This document shows positions 1 through 11,446 of a stretch of DNA of 64,000 bases, piece after piece. The stretch spans positions 53,835,897 through 53,899,896 of the forward strand of contig NW_024041150.1 in assembly GCF_014851395.1 (NCBI RefSeq), in the 5' to 3' direction. The position numbers and the translations under genes are program-made. Each line of letters starts with the position of its first letter. Position 1 is the stretch's first letter. The stretch is from Micropterus salmoides. Taxonomy: Eukaryota > Chordata > Actinopteri > Centrarchiformes > Centrarchidae. Below the pieces are notes generated by a model that did no database searches, was not told where the DNA came from, and saw nothing but the letters and a program-made list of their open reading frames with translations.

Positions 1-2039
1 TCACAACGCAAACAATTATTGTGGCAGTAACACGGGAGCAGCTCGTTGTTGAAGCAGGGTAAGCCTACATACAGAGGAAGCTGTGTGTCATGCGTAATGC
101 CCAACAGGACTGTTTTGTCTACCCAGATTTTCTCTCTCTATCTGTGCATCTCAAAAATTATAGTTTGCTGAATAAATAACAGCTGGTAACTGCTGAGTCA
201 AAGCCAAGATTAGTTTTACAGCTCATTTCGGTTAATGAAGCCTAATGCAGATTACATACTGGTTAACCCTACCTAACGTTACCTAACAGTTACCTAAATG
301 CGGTGCACCATCAACTCTTTGATTACTTTTCTTCCAAAGTTGTATCACATTAAATGCAAAAACTTTAATACGTTTGGATTTCTGTCCAGGACTCTTCAAA
401 AACTGTGTTAACCATGTATTACGTTACACTATTGTTTTTTGAGCATCGTTAGCACGACGTTAGCTTGTCTCGCTTGAAGCTGGCTAATTAGCTAGTTAAA
501 TGGCTAAGCTAACAACCTAATGTAATGTGCCGATACCTGCTAATGAGTGCTAACAACACATTAATAAAATGCTAGGATTTCAATTACCAACTGGAGCACC
601 AGCTTCTTGGAAGGTCTGTTAGTACAATTAACTGCTTAGTAAGACATCATCCGTCCGGTATTTGCATGAAAAATCTCCAAAAGGCACAACTAGATGGCGA
701 TGCCAAGCTCCATGACTGCAATTAGTAGAGTGAGGCTGCCTTGAAACGAACACTTCTATGAGTGATTAGTTGGACTTAGTGGGCAGGCCAAAACATATTG
801 ACTGACAGGTTGGGTTTGCAACGGAAAAGCAATGACAAGTCTCTTAAGGGAATGGCAATGACAATAAGTATCTTAAGGGAATGGCAATGACAATAAATTT
901 CGTAAGGAAAAGGCAAAAGCAAATGTATGTATTTATTCTTTAATTTTTTTTTCTTTCTTATATTTCCACATTTATTTATTTAATCTTTTATTCATTCATT
1001 CTTTCTTGCATATATTTACCCATTTATTTATTTATTATTTCATTCAGTTCTGACACTTTGGAAGTTCCATAGTACTCAGTGTGCCTAGGATAGGAAAAAT
1101 GCCTTCAGTTACTGTACATCATGCCAAACTGGACCATCAACAACCACACTTTCCCCCTATTTTTCTGCCATTAATTTAGCTGGACCTGAAAGAGTTTCAG
1201 GCAAAGTGACTGACTCAGATTCACTGAACAGATCTGCTTTTTACTTGCAATGGGTTTTATCATTCACAATCAGTCTGATCTTCCACTATTGTAATATGGG
1301 AAGATCTTATCAAACACACACTAACTCTGGAGAAACTCTCTCAGCCGTATGACACTTGCATGATGGTGCACTCGTTTTCGTTTACATTTGTGTATGCTAG
1401 ACACTGAAATGAGTTTATCACTTATATATTTATAATTTCATACACACCCAGATATTTTCCCTCCTTAGTGTAACATAAAGTTTGAAACAAACACTTATCA
1501 CATCACAAAAACTCTTTAAAACTCTAAATGGAAAACATCTGAATGTTTTTCTAAGATGTGTTATTTATAGTATAACGAAACTAATTATGATCATGCAACA
1601 CACGGCTATGGGCCAGAGTTTGACCCAGGCCGCTGCAGTAAGGATTAAAAAAGTTTTTATCCCTCTTTTTTCACCCCCAAAATAACTCAGAATTTTGAAA
1701 ATAGGCCGTCCTAAATCTCTCGAAATGCCACCATTAAATGCCGTTACCTGCTAGTCTATATAAACTCCTAGGTAGTTTATCAATAGAGATGCTACCATAA
1801 TGGGATTATGCACTCATCACTCCTGGCCTGTTGTTTTTTCTCTGTTTATGTATTTTTAAAGTTCTATTTTAAGTCTAATACCCAACTGGATTTACATGAG
1901 ACCCATTATCACCACCCCTGATCAGTAACTAGGTTTATTGTTCTATAAACCCCAACTGGGCAAACTTTTTATGGAATGATGTTTCCCCAACAGAAACATC
2001 AAGAATACCTTATCAGGTTTTACGTCTAATTCTAGTTAA
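1..2039. other. Non-coding stretch, no gene recognised
   Basis: No reading frame here resembles a known protein; the open frames are short and AT-rich. The segment around 440-560 is rich in GCTAGC/GCTAAC-like words, a composition common in teleost intergenic DNA. Around 930-1040 there is a T-rich, TTTAT-type simple-sequence tract. I see no exon with convincing splice sites. Confidence 0.5.
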
Positions 2040-2628
2040 AAAAAGATAACTGTTAATAGTGCTCACATTTTTAAGTCGGTTGGAGTATCCAGCCGGTCAC
2101 CACCCGGTCCAAAGTCAGGCGGGTTCCTCTCTCGTTATGCGAGGCGGACTTCCCTACCGGTAAACGTTACCTGCAGTTTGGACTCGGGCGTTGATCAGTT
2201 GGAGCGTCTAATCCCATCCTCGTCGCCAAAAATGTCAGAGAAAATTATTCCCTTCCCAAAGAATACGGAGTGAATTAGATGTGATGAATCTTTCTTTATG
2301 TAACGTGGCCACGCTTTCTCTCTCGAACTCATTTCCTCTTCTTAAATACAAACAAGTACAAAAAACAATAGCCAATAGTAACTGCCAAAACAAATGGTAG
2401 ACAAGGGAAACAAATGTCAGATCACATCTAGAGTATCAGCATGCACTCAAAGGCTCTTCCTGGGCTGACAAAACAATGCAAATGTATTTGGCATCAGAGA
2501 TGTCTCTATATCTCTTTATTGGTCTATGTTAAAACTCTCACCTACATACCAGTACATTTCTTGCAAGTCAGAAAATCTTTGATAAAAAAAAAAATACTGT
2601 GACCAAAGCTAATTTCTCAGGGTCACAG
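2040..2628 (-). mobile_element. Fragment of an LTR retrotransposon: probable LTR, primer site and leader
   Basis: On the minus strand a probable LTR (about 2628 down to 2233) ends in ...CTGACA, followed by a 4-base spacer, a tRNA-complementary primer-binding site (2228-2210) and a leader of about 170 bases. The + strand edge therefore begins TGTCAG, fitting the TG...CA ends of LTRs. The outer LTR edge is uncertain; I placed it at the GGTCACA near 2627. No gag or pol frame follows, so this is an old remnant. The family (Gypsy-like or other) cannot be decided without the coding region. Confidence 0.5.
2210..2228 (-). other. Primer-binding site complementary to tRNA-Ser 3' end
   Basis: The + strand reads AATCCCATCCTCGTCGCCA, which from memory equals the 3' end, including CCA, of vertebrate tRNA-Ser(GCT). 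The minus strand is thus a 19-base primer-binding site starting TGGCGACGAGG. The match of T-arm, acceptor stem and CCA in one run is hard to explain by chance, and no other tRNA part is present, so it is not a tRNA gene. Confidence 0.6.
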
Positions 2629-2882
2629 TGAATCATAAAACATCAGCAACCTATAATTTATTTCTCACAAAGGAAGGAGCTGAAAGAAACCAAATGTGTT
2701 GATCACTTAGAACAAAGAAATGCAGCTTTAATAGTTTGGATCAATGAAAGATTGATGATCAGTTCTCATCACATCATGTTGAAGCCGTTTGGAAAGAAAA
2801 GTGGGCTCAGAGTCGGCAGAAGAAAAGGCCAAATATTGATGAAGCAGGAAGAGCAGTTTGGGATCAGATCCAGATCAGATGT

Positions 2883-3158
2883 TTGTGTGTCTCGGTGTTC
2901 TGGACTGATGTTGAACATGTGGAGCTGAGATTCAGTTACAGAACAGAGATGAAAACATTTGAAAGCTTCTTCTCTTCAAAGTTCAGCTTTAGATCCAGAA
3001 ATGTAAAAGTCCAGCAGCTCAACACTGACAGGAGACATTACTGTGAAGCAGCACATGGACAAAACAATCCCAGCAGCATCAAGACTCTGATCATCTCCAA
3101 CAGCTTCCTGTGTTTCTGTCCCCTGTTAGCTGCTGCTCTCATCTGCTTCTGTCAATAA
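2883..3158 (+). other. Unidentified open frame ending in a hydrophobic stretch
   Basis: A 91-codon open frame with no family I recognise. It has a HYCEA-type segment, faintly like the end of an Ig domain, and ends in a hydrophobic run (FLCFCPLLAAALICF) just before the stop, as in a GPI-anchor signal. It lies immediately upstream of a real V-set exon, so it may be a decayed terminal exon of a neighbouring immune receptor. Coding status is unproven. Confidence 0.2.
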
Positions 3159-3218
3159 AGTTATTCAAACTGCTGCTGCTGTCTGTGCAGCTCATGTTCT
3201 GCTTTGTTGTCCTCTCAG

Positions 3219-3545
3219 TCTGTCAGGTGGAGGTGGAGGAGGGGGCGGAGTCTGTCCTGCTGCCCTTCAAGACCACAGAGAACCTGCCTGAGGACGTCAG
3301 GGTGGAGTGGATCCGCTTTGAAACCATATTTAAGATAAAGACGGTCCACGTGTATCAGAGCCATTCTGACCAGCCTGACCGACAGGCAAGAGACCGAACA
3401 GAGATGAAGGAAGACCTGCTGAGAACTGGAGACCTAAGTCTGACCCTTAAATCCCCCACATACAGCGATGGAGGACGATACAGGTGCAGAGTCTCCAGGA
3501 ATTGGAGTATCCTGAGACAGAAAAGAGTTGATCTCAGGGTCAAAG
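3219..3545 (+). CDS. Immunoglobulin V-set exon of a butyrophilin/B7-like fish receptor (single exon)
   Basis: An exon of 327 nt bounded by a pyrimidine-rich AG acceptor (ending 3218) and a GT donor (3546), phase 1 at both ends, as is usual for Ig-domain exons. The translation begins VEVEEGAESVLLPFKTTE and shows V-set landmarks: VEW for the core tryptophan, TGDLSLTL for strand E, and SDGGRYRCRV for the strand F cysteine. The strand B position is LLPF rather than LLPC. I recall F here as usual in this multi-copy fish family, whose members resemble butyrophilin-like or PD-L1-like proteins, so the canonical disulfide is absent. No signal, transmembrane or second Ig exon could be confirmed nearby, so it is a partial gene or a relic. 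Confidence 0.65.
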
Positions 3546-4710
3546 GTCAGTATGCAGACTGAGGTCAGAGTCTCTGTGTTTGTCTCTGTCTGACTGTCCT
3601 CTGTCTCCTCTGCAGAGAGAAGCAGGAACAGACTAATCTCCACTGATCTAACTCCTCTGATGACCGATCTGTTTGATCTTTGATCCGATCTGACTCTGGA
3701 TCAGAGAGAAAATGGAGGTGAAGCAGCTGATGGAGGACGGATGAAGACAGGAGGACGCTTTGTCAGCTTCCTCTTCACTCTGACTCCTCCTACTGACTCT
3801 CACACACAGTCTACACACTCACTATTGATTCCTGCTGATCAGTGATGTCAGAGTGAGGTCAGCGTGATGTCACATGGCTTGAACGGGCGTGTTTCCTGTG
3901 AACCTCCCAGCGGCTGGATAACAGCTGCGGCTCTCTGGATATTTGTGGCTCGTTCTAATGCGTGCAGTCAAACAAACTTTATTTCTACAGACACAGAGAA
4001 GTCAGCAGCTGCAGGAAATCAGAACCACTGACAGGAAGTTAAGAGTCAAGTTAAACCACATGTCAGAACTTTCTACAGCAGCAGGATTTAGAAGATGCTG
4101 GAAGCTGCTGTCTTTAGATTTTGGACCCGTCACAATTTGTCACATTTTCTGAAGCCACAACAAATCTTGTTGAAAGGAAACAGTTGATTGAAGGTCCAGT
4201 TTCAAACGAAGAGTCAAAGCTTCTCTTTGTGTCGACTCCTTTAATGAGAACATTGAAAAGGACTCGAGTCCAAGTCTCAAGTGTCCAGCTCAGATTATTC
4301 CAGCACCAACCCTGGCAGGATGCAAGTTAAACAGAAAGCAACACATTTAGTGACAGAACAGAAAGCAGCCAGCTGTTAAAATGGACTCAGAGAATGAAGA
4401 CACAATAAGATTTGATTCAGTCAGACTTTCACAAGAACAAAGGTTTGTTCAGCCTGAACACAAATGTGGTCTGTAGTGTTTTTGTAGTCCCTGTTTATTC
4501 AGCGCCTCTTCCTCCTCACTACACACTGGATCAAAGCACAGCAGTTAAACCCAGAGGCCTCCAGTGGACCTGGTTCAGGCCTCTGAAACATCTGGACTCT
4601 GTGATCTTTGTCTTCCAGCGTTGACATTTGGAGCAGGTATAAACAGACGTCACGTGATCTAGTTTGTTTGAAGCGTACCGAGTCCTTCAGACGTTGATCT
4701 CAGAACTCAA
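3546..4710. other. Non-coding flank of the V-set exon
   Basis: Contains GA- and CT-rich sequence and a possible acceptor at about 3615 (CTCTGCAG), but no exon that can be joined to the V-set exon with recognisable content. Short open frames at 3943-4624 have no recognisable features. Confidence 0.4.
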
Positions 4711-5003
4711 GGCAAGGCAAGTTTATTTGTATAGCACATTTCAACAACAAGGTAATTCAAAGTGATTTACATAAAACATAAAAGCAACAGGGAAATAAAA
4801 AAGTTTAAAAGCAACATAAAATAATAAAAGTTAGAAGAGTTACAATCAGGGCTAAAAGAGTTAAATGGAAAATAAAAACAGGTAAATATGTAATTTAAAG
4901 CAATGGTAAAAATCTAAAAACAAAGAAAAAGAAAACAGGAAGTTATCAGTAAAAAGAAAATTCTTAAATATTTAATAAAAAGCAATGGTACAAGTCTTCA
5001 GTC

Positions 5004-6172
5004 TTAATTTAAAAGAACTGACTGTTTCAGCAGACCTGCAGTTATCTGGGAGTTTGTTCCAGATATACGAGCATAATAACTGAACGCTGCTTTTTCTTGT
5101 TTAGTTTTGACTCTGGGGAAAGAAAGCAGACCTGCCCCAGACGACCTGAGAGGTCTGGATGGTTCATAACAAAGCAGTAGATCAGAAATGTATTTTGGCC
5201 CTAAACTATTCAGTGCTTTATAATCTAACAGCAGGATTTTGAAATCAATTCTTTGACATACAGGAAGCCAATGTAAAGACCTCAGAACTGGAGTGATGTG
5301 ATCCACCTTTTTGGTCTTAGTGAGGACTCGAGCAGCAGCGTTCTGAATCAGCTGCAGCTGTCTGATGGATTTCTTAGGGAGCCCTGTAAGGACACTGTTA
5401 CAGTAGTCAAGTCGACTGAAGATAAATGCATGGATAAGCTTTTCCAGGTCCTGCTGAGACACAAGTCCTTTAATCCTTGATATATTCTTCAGGTGATAGT
5501 AGGCTGACTTTGTAATTGTCTTAATATGGCTCCTCAAATTCAGTCCATGACTACACCAAGATTTCTGGCTTGATTTGTGGTTCTTAACATTACAGATTGA
5601 AGTCGAGCACTGACTTTCAATCGTTCCTCCCTGGCTCCAAAAACAATAACTTCAGTTTTATCCTTGTTTAATTGAAGAAAATTCTGGGACATCCAATCGT
5701 TGACCAGCTCAATACAGTTACTCAGCGCTTGTATGGGATCATAGTCCCCTGGTGAAATGGTTATGTAAATCTGTGTGTCATCTGCATAATTATGGTAAGA
5801 TATTTTGTTGTTTTTCATAATCTGAGCCAGTGGAAGCATGTAAATGTTAAACAAGAGGTCCCAGAATGAACTCCACATGTCATTTTTGTCAGCTCAGATG
5901 TGTGATTACCTATAGACACAAAGTAGTCCCTGTCCTTTAAGTAGGATTCAAACCAGTTTAGTACTGTGCCAGAAAGTCCAACCCAGTTTTCAAGTCTGTC
6001 TAGTAATATGTTGTGGTCGACCATGTCGAATGCAGCACTGAGATCCAATAATACTAAGACTGAAATTCTGAAATAAATGGAAGTCATTGAAGACCTTAAC
6101 AAGAGCCGTCTCAGTGCTGTGGTGTGGTCGAAAACTTGACTGGAAGACATCAAAAAAGTTATTTAGTGCCAA
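5004..6172 (-). pseudogene. LINE reverse transcriptase, frameshifted
   Basis: Minus-strand fragments give SSFRPHHSTETALVKV, then LVLLDLSAAFDMVDH (RT motif A), HNYADDTQIY (catalytic YADD, motif C), QLNKDKTEVIVFG and NAAARVLTKTKKVDHITPVL near the C-terminus. This is the usual order for Jockey/L2-group LINEs. The normal GVPQGS motif B is damaged by a deletion near 5870, which moves the frame, and a second frame change lies near 5538. The N-terminal endonuclease is absent. The enzyme would copy the LINE RNA at the target site; this copy cannot make it. Confidence 0.85.
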
Positions 6173-6179
6173 GAAAGCA

Positions 6180-7251
6180 CTAAGCTGTTGTTTTGCATTG
6201 TTTTGATTCCTCTTGTCTCTTGTCCTTGGCAGAGGGAACAGATGAGTGACGCAGAAAGTTAAACAGGTTGGAGCTGAACAATTTTACTCCCGACTTGTTA
6301 AAGCGAAGTCCATCTGCCTTAAAAAGATGTCTGCAGTCCCACAGAAAGTAGTTTCGATGAAATGCACTGAATGGACGGTACATGCTGTTGAGAGCCACGT
6401 GTTCAATGCCAATCTGTTGAATCTCTCAGCTCCTCTTCGGATCGGCGGTATAGGGCCACTGATAAACACCTCAGCATTCAAAGAGCTGACTGTGCTCAAC
6501 AGATTATTAAAATCCTCTTTCAACACTTCAGACTGTTGCTTCACAGCATAATTGGTCCCGATGTGCAGTAGGATGTTTTTCACAGTAGGATGTTCAGCCA
6601 CGATATGCAGGATTCTTTCTGCCAAGACAGACACCGTATCCTTCGGAAAGCAGAGTACTGGTGTTCTTACTGCACATGCTTCTTACATCGTTTACAGTAG
6701 AGTCACCCACAATCAGAGTTTGAGGCCCAGTCGTTAGCTTTCCCTGCAGCCTTTTACTTTCTGATTTACTCGCAGTCCTTACCCGTCTGTGTGAGGATGG
6801 GATGTTATCCAGGGTCCTGCAATAGTGGTGAAAATCTGTTCTGCTGTTGCACACTCGGTTGTTGGGGAGGTTTGTTGCTAACTCTCCCTTTCGCAGCTGT
6901 CCACGGCTGTGTTCTACCAAGAACAGGGGTTGAAGAGGCGCTCTGCCTGGATGATAATGCAGGCCAGCCAGTCGCATCACAAATCTCAGGGCGCTGGGTT
7001 CTGCCTGTTACTTGTCCTCCCATTTCCCCAGGAAATGATTTACTCTTAGGCTTTGCACCAAGAGCGTTCCAGGGAGGACTCCCACTTTTAGATTTATTAC
7101 CCAGTACACAGGCCTCCTGCTTCTTGGTAGTCTTGTTGGTGCTAATTAGCCGGTGTGTTAGCATGCTCTTGTCCACTGTTTTCACTTTGTGGCCGAGTTT
7201 CTGATGATTTTTGTCCCAAGTCCAGCCCTGCACCCTGCTGCTGTCTGGCAA
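6180..7251 (-). pseudogene. LINE ORF1 with SGNH/esterase-like domain, broken
   Basis: Minus-strand fragments show TLIVGDSTVNDVRSM (block I, GDS nucleophile region), NILLHIGTN (the GxN block), EVFISGPIPPIRRGAER and finally KADGLRFNKSGVKLFSSNL (the terminal D-x-x-H-like block, here DGLRFN, with the histidine replaced by N). Esterase-like ORF1 proteins are known from CR1/L2 LINEs. Upstream is a low-complexity Pro/Gln/Ser-rich leader. At least two frame changes split the domain. Confidence 0.7.
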
Positions 7252-7614
7252 GAGATACCAAAGTCCATCTGTTGTATCACCAGACTGCAGAGCCGCTTTT
7301 TTTTTTCCAGTCTCAGAGACTTAAATTCATCTTCAGCACTGCACCATGTAAAATTGTTTATTCATATATTTTTCTAACCATAACTTTGTATATAGCTTTT
7401 GCTTTCAGACCCATTAGGGGGCCTAATATGCATCTCATCTCACATCACAACTCTGTTGTAATATCACAATAGATTTACCTTGAACATTGACATTTGCTAT
7501 TTGATAATACATTCTCAACGGCAGGTTTCCATCACTTTCATACGTCCTCAGTTGCCATCATGTGATGCCAATCAAGCACAGTCACATAACAGGTGGGAGA
7601 TGCAGGAGGAAAGA

Positions 7615-8499
7615 CTAGCTTGGCTCTGACAAATTTGATGAAGTGTGAATGAGTTCGTGGCTTTTAAGGGATCTACTCACAGCAAAAGATTCCCCACACT
7701 GTTCACACCTGTATGGTTTCCCTGCAGTGTGAACACGTTGGTGCATCTTTAACTTACTGTATGTAATAAAAGCTTTTCCACACTGTTCACACCAGTGCGA
7801 TTTCTCTCCCGTGTGAATACGTCGGTGGATTTGTAAGTGATCAGATCTACTGAAAGATGCTCCACACTGTTCACAGCAGTACGGTTTCTCGCCAGTGTGA
7901 ACACGTAGGTGGGTTTTTAATTCATCTGATCTACTGAAAGCTTTCCCACAATGTTCACACTTGTACGGTTTCTCTCCAGTGTGAACACGGCTGTGTTTTG
8001 ACACTTGACTTGATGTACTGAAATATTTCCCACAATGTTCACACCTGTACGGTTTCTCTCCAGTGTGAACACGTCCATGGACTTTCAGGTTCTCCGAGGT
8101 GGCGAAAGTGCTCCCACAAAGATCACACCTGTGCGGTTGCTCTCCAGTGTGAACACGTCGGTGGATTTTCAGGTTCTCCGAGGTGGTAAAACTGCTCTCA
8201 CACAGATCACACCTGTGCGGTTTCTCTCCAGTGTGAACATGTCGGTGGACTACCAACCTAGCAAATCTAGCGAACATTTTCCCACACTGTTCACACCTGT
8301 ATGGTTTCTCTCCAGTGTGAATACGTCGGTGGACTACCAACCTATCAGCTCTAGCAAATGTTTTCCCACACTGCTCACAGGTGTGTAGGTTCTTGCCAGT
8401 GTGATGTCTCAGATGAATACTTAAATATTCAGATTTTGCGAAGGATTTGTCACAGAATGGACAGCTGTGACGTCCGAGTCCATCTCTTTTTCTCTGCTT
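7615..8499 (-). CDS. C2H2 zinc-finger protein, ten tandem fingers (terminal exon)
   Basis: Minus-strand exon from an acceptor (TTTGCTACAG, ending at 8500) to a TAG stop at 7617-7615. The frame stays open upstream into the pyrimidine tract of the intron, but the splice site makes KQRKRDG the likely first residues, in phase 0. There are ten C2H2 fingers of the C-x2-C-x12-H-x3-H kind. Most are joined by the TGEKPY/H Kruppel linker; the first linker is TGKNLH and the last TAGKPY. No KRAB, SCAN, BTB or FiNZ domain is visible in this exon; N-terminal exons would lie at higher coordinates and were not found. Such proteins bind DNA in the nucleus; target unknown. The frame has no internal stop, in contrast to most other frames in the window. 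Confidence 0.85.
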   Translation of the reverse strand, partial: KQRKRDGLGRHSCPFCDKSFAKSEYLSIHLRHHTGKNLHTCEQCGKTFARADRLVVHRRIHTGEKPYRCEQCGKMFARFARLVVHRHVHTGEKPHRCDLCESSFTTSENLKIHRRVHTGEQPHRCDLCGSTFATSENLKVHGRVHTGEKPYRCEHCGKYFSTSSQVSKHSRVHTGEKPYKCEHCGKAFSRSDELKTHLRVHTGEKPYCCEQCGASFSRSDHLQIHRRIHTGEKSHWCEQCGKAFITYSKLKMHQRVHTAGKPYRCEQCGESFAVSRSLKSHELIHTSSNLSEPS

Positions 8500-11006
8500 C
8501 TGTAGCAAAAAAAGAGACAGAGAGAAAGACAGTAAGTTAGATGTCATGGTGGAGCGGGCTACGTAGAACCACAACTGGCATTTAGAACATGTCTGTGTTT
8601 GAAATTGTATAATAATGTAATGCCTACTGCATGATCAGTCATACATACTCTGTACAGCATACTAATGCAGCAGTGCAGTCAAATGCATTGACCGCACTGC
8701 TGAAAAACCTGGAAATGTAAAATGAAATAGAATTGGGAGTTGGAGAAAGTAGAATAGAAAAATAAATCTCCTTAAAGAGCGTAATATTCTGTGGCTGAAA
8801 GTATGCAGGAGTTGTAGTTGATCAAAAAACAACAACAGAAGAATAAATAATTTCAAAGCATTGCTGAAAATTCAGAAATGTAAAATTAACTACTCTTGAA
8901 AATCAAAAAAACATAAAGAGTACTTTTTCACCCGCAATTCTGTTCACAGTAGCAGCTGTGTAAAGGAGGAGTATTGATGACATAGCAGGGCTGGACAATT
9001 CGACCTAAAATCAAAATTTATTGAAAATTGTACCACAATTACGATTAATGAACGATTATTTTGGGTTTTGCCCTCATAGTTAACTGGCAAGATTTGTACT
9101 GTAAATATGCTCAACTCTAAAAAGGTGGGGTATTTTTTTAACTAGATTCTTGATATTTTTGAATAAATATTTAAATATTTATTGATAAGGTAATGGTAAA
9201 GTCAACATGTACATGACATACATGTTCCCCTCTATATTCGGCACATTGCACTGCTGAACGAACCACTGCTACTAAAAATACAGAAGATTATATCTATGCA
9301 GTAGGCTAGTAATTTTCACAGTTTTTCATTCATCAAAAGGACATCTACGTGCAACAAATGTATCACAGCAACCAAAGCAGGCGGAAAACACACTGCGCCT
9401 CCCTGCCGCCTGCCAGCGCTCCCCCAGGACTGGACGGGGCGGAGTCTCGTGACTACAAATGTGGTAGTATGTTTTTAAGGGGAAAAGTACATGAACACAC
9501 ATAGTGGGAAAAATACTAACGGGATAAAATAACCGACATGATAAAATGACATCAATTAGAGGCTCTGAATTTCGGTTCTGAAACTCTTGCTCCAGTCTAG
9601 GTTGCTCTAGCTGGTTCAGGAACATGTACAGCTGGACTGAAGCCTCGTTTACAAGCCTGGCAAGACCCAACCTACTCTGATTGGCTAGTAGTCCTTACAT
9701 AGGCACTGCATGTGCAACTCCCAACAAAGCTGATTTAGACCAAAAGTACGGACTTTTAAGTCCCCGGATCTCTTTTCAAGGAACTAAAAGGTTCCTTCAG
9801 CCCGCTGTGTGCATTTCCACTGCGGTCTAAAGACCAGCGAAGATTACGCTAATTAACCAGCTGACGTAGACTGTAGGCCTGTACGCCGTGCAAAGCGATG
9901 TACAGGCATCATTATTTGTAGCCACTATCCATGAGAAAAATTTATAAATGAACATCAGATTTGACTGGAATAAAACAAAAAACTAAAGGTTGTGCGTGAT
10001 AATTAAAGCAGTTTTTTTGTGGAGTATAATGAAGAGGAACAGATAAAGTTGGTTACAGATTTAGTAACAAAATGGATTAAGCCAGAAAGTTCTTAAAAAT
10101 AACTCCAGCAGAGAGAAAGCAACTCAAACGAGAAGAATTGCGACAGTTTGGAAGGTTACGAGAAGATTTCCAGCCGACAAGAGCTGCCGATCAGCTGCAC
10201 GACTCAGGTCTGTGTTGCCTGAGCGTCGAAGGAACAGGATGTTTTACGAGCTTTATTACCTGCTTTAATTAACTGCTCCGTTTGTTTTTGAAGGAGACCG
10301 ACTTTGGCTCTCTGTAAAAACTTCCTGACTGATGAAAACTTAAAACAACAACAACTTTGGACCCAGTATTTAGCGTAACTTGTTCGCTGTACACACACCG
10401 CTGACGCTGGCTGCTATTTCCGAGCAATACTTTTAATGCCGACATACGATCTCAGGCGGACATCAGCCAGACTTGTGTGTGCTAATTGACTGTTTGTGAT
10501 TTAATGGTGGAAAAGAGTTCCTCCAAAAGCTCCTAGTTCCACTCTGTAGCTAAAACAGAGCTTTCAAAACACGGTAAATTAGCAATGTGCAATATGACAA
10601 AAACATGTTTTTTTTTAAATGAGACCATGTAAACCTGCTCTGGTACAACCTGTAAATAAAATAATAAACCTGAAAAAGAGCATAATGTGACCACTTTAAA
10701 GAGATCTGTGCTCCAGAATGCAGGGTTACTTGTGGTCAGAGCCGGTCCTGACCTTCCTTGGGCCCTAATCAAAATTCTGCTGTGGGGCCCTCCTACTTAA
10801 CAGTCTGCCTCTGTAAGAAGCCTGAATGGAAACCTCTTCTAGAAAAATCCAATACTGGTTCGAATGGACCTCTGTGCACTAACTCAGTCCTCAAAGTCAG
10901 ATAAGACTGGGGGCCAATCTGCTGGGTCACTTGGTCGAGCAGCAACTGTTCCATTAGAGTCTAAACTGCTTGCATCTAATGCTGGCTGTACATCTTTGTG
11001 CTCATA
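8500..11006. other. Intergenic DNA with interspersed-repeat remnants
   Basis: No gene recognised. At about 8983 the words AGGGCTGGACAATTCGACC resemble the terminal repeats of fish DNA transposons. Near 9770-9800 and 10505-10545 there are short facing segments built on GGAACTAAAAGG and GGAACTAGGAG. A GGGCCCTAAT-type repeat word occurs near 10765. None gives a complete element by eye. Confidence 0.35.
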
Positions 11007-11446
11007 CTTCACCTGGGTCTGCGTGACCTGCTAAAGATGTCTGGACTGGGTCTGCGCTTGTACTGGCTGAGGCTGCATCTACTTCACCTGGGTCTACGTG
11101 ACCTGCTAAAGACGTCTGGACTGGGTCTGCGCTTGTACTGGCTGAGGCTGCATCTACTTCACCTGGGTCTGCGTGACCTGCTAGAGACCTCTGGACTGGG
11201 TCTGCGTTCGTACTGGCTGAGGCTGCATCTACTTCACCTGGGTCTGCGTGACCTGCTGAAGACGTCTGGACTGGGTCTGCGCTCGTACTGGCTGAGGCTG
11301 CATCTACTTCACCTGGGTCTGCGTGACCTGCTAAAGACATCTGGACTGGGTCTGCGTTCGTACTGGCTGAGGCTGCATCTACTTCACCTGGGTCTGCGTG
11401 ACCTGCTAAAGACGTCTGGACTGGGTCTGCGTTCGTACTGGCTGAG
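11007..11446. repeat. Minisatellite, 75-bp unit, about 5.9 copies
   Basis: The word CTTCACCTGGGTCTGCGTGA recurs, with small changes, at 11007, 11082, 11157, 11232, 11307 and 11382, a period of exactly 75. Copies differ at a few sites (for example GCGCTTGTA versus GCGTTCGTA). As 75 is a multiple of three the array stays open in both directions: a Leu-rich 25-residue unit on + and an Ala/Ser/Asp-rich one on minus. This is probably a by-product of the period. Confidence 0.9.

Larger units (their letters stand above)
4711..7330 (-). mobile_element. L2/Maui-like LINE, internally deleted
   Basis: On the minus strand the order is a Pro/Ser/Gln-rich start (7251), an SGNH/esterase-like domain (6980-6180), a reverse transcriptase (6172-5004) and a 3' tail ending near 4711. 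The tail begins, on the + strand, GGCAAGTTTATTTGTATAGC, and recurs at 61752. In intact CR1/L2-group LINEs an APE endonuclease lies between the esterase ORF1 and the RT. Here the two are almost adjacent, so the endonuclease and the start of ORF2 are missing. Several frame changes also break the RT. The copy is dead. Confidence 0.8.

Noticed and set aside
8500..8574. N-terminal extension of the zinc-finger protein (MWFYVARST...)
   Set aside because: It is the translation of an intron end, with a polypyrimidine tract and AG acceptor just before the fingers.
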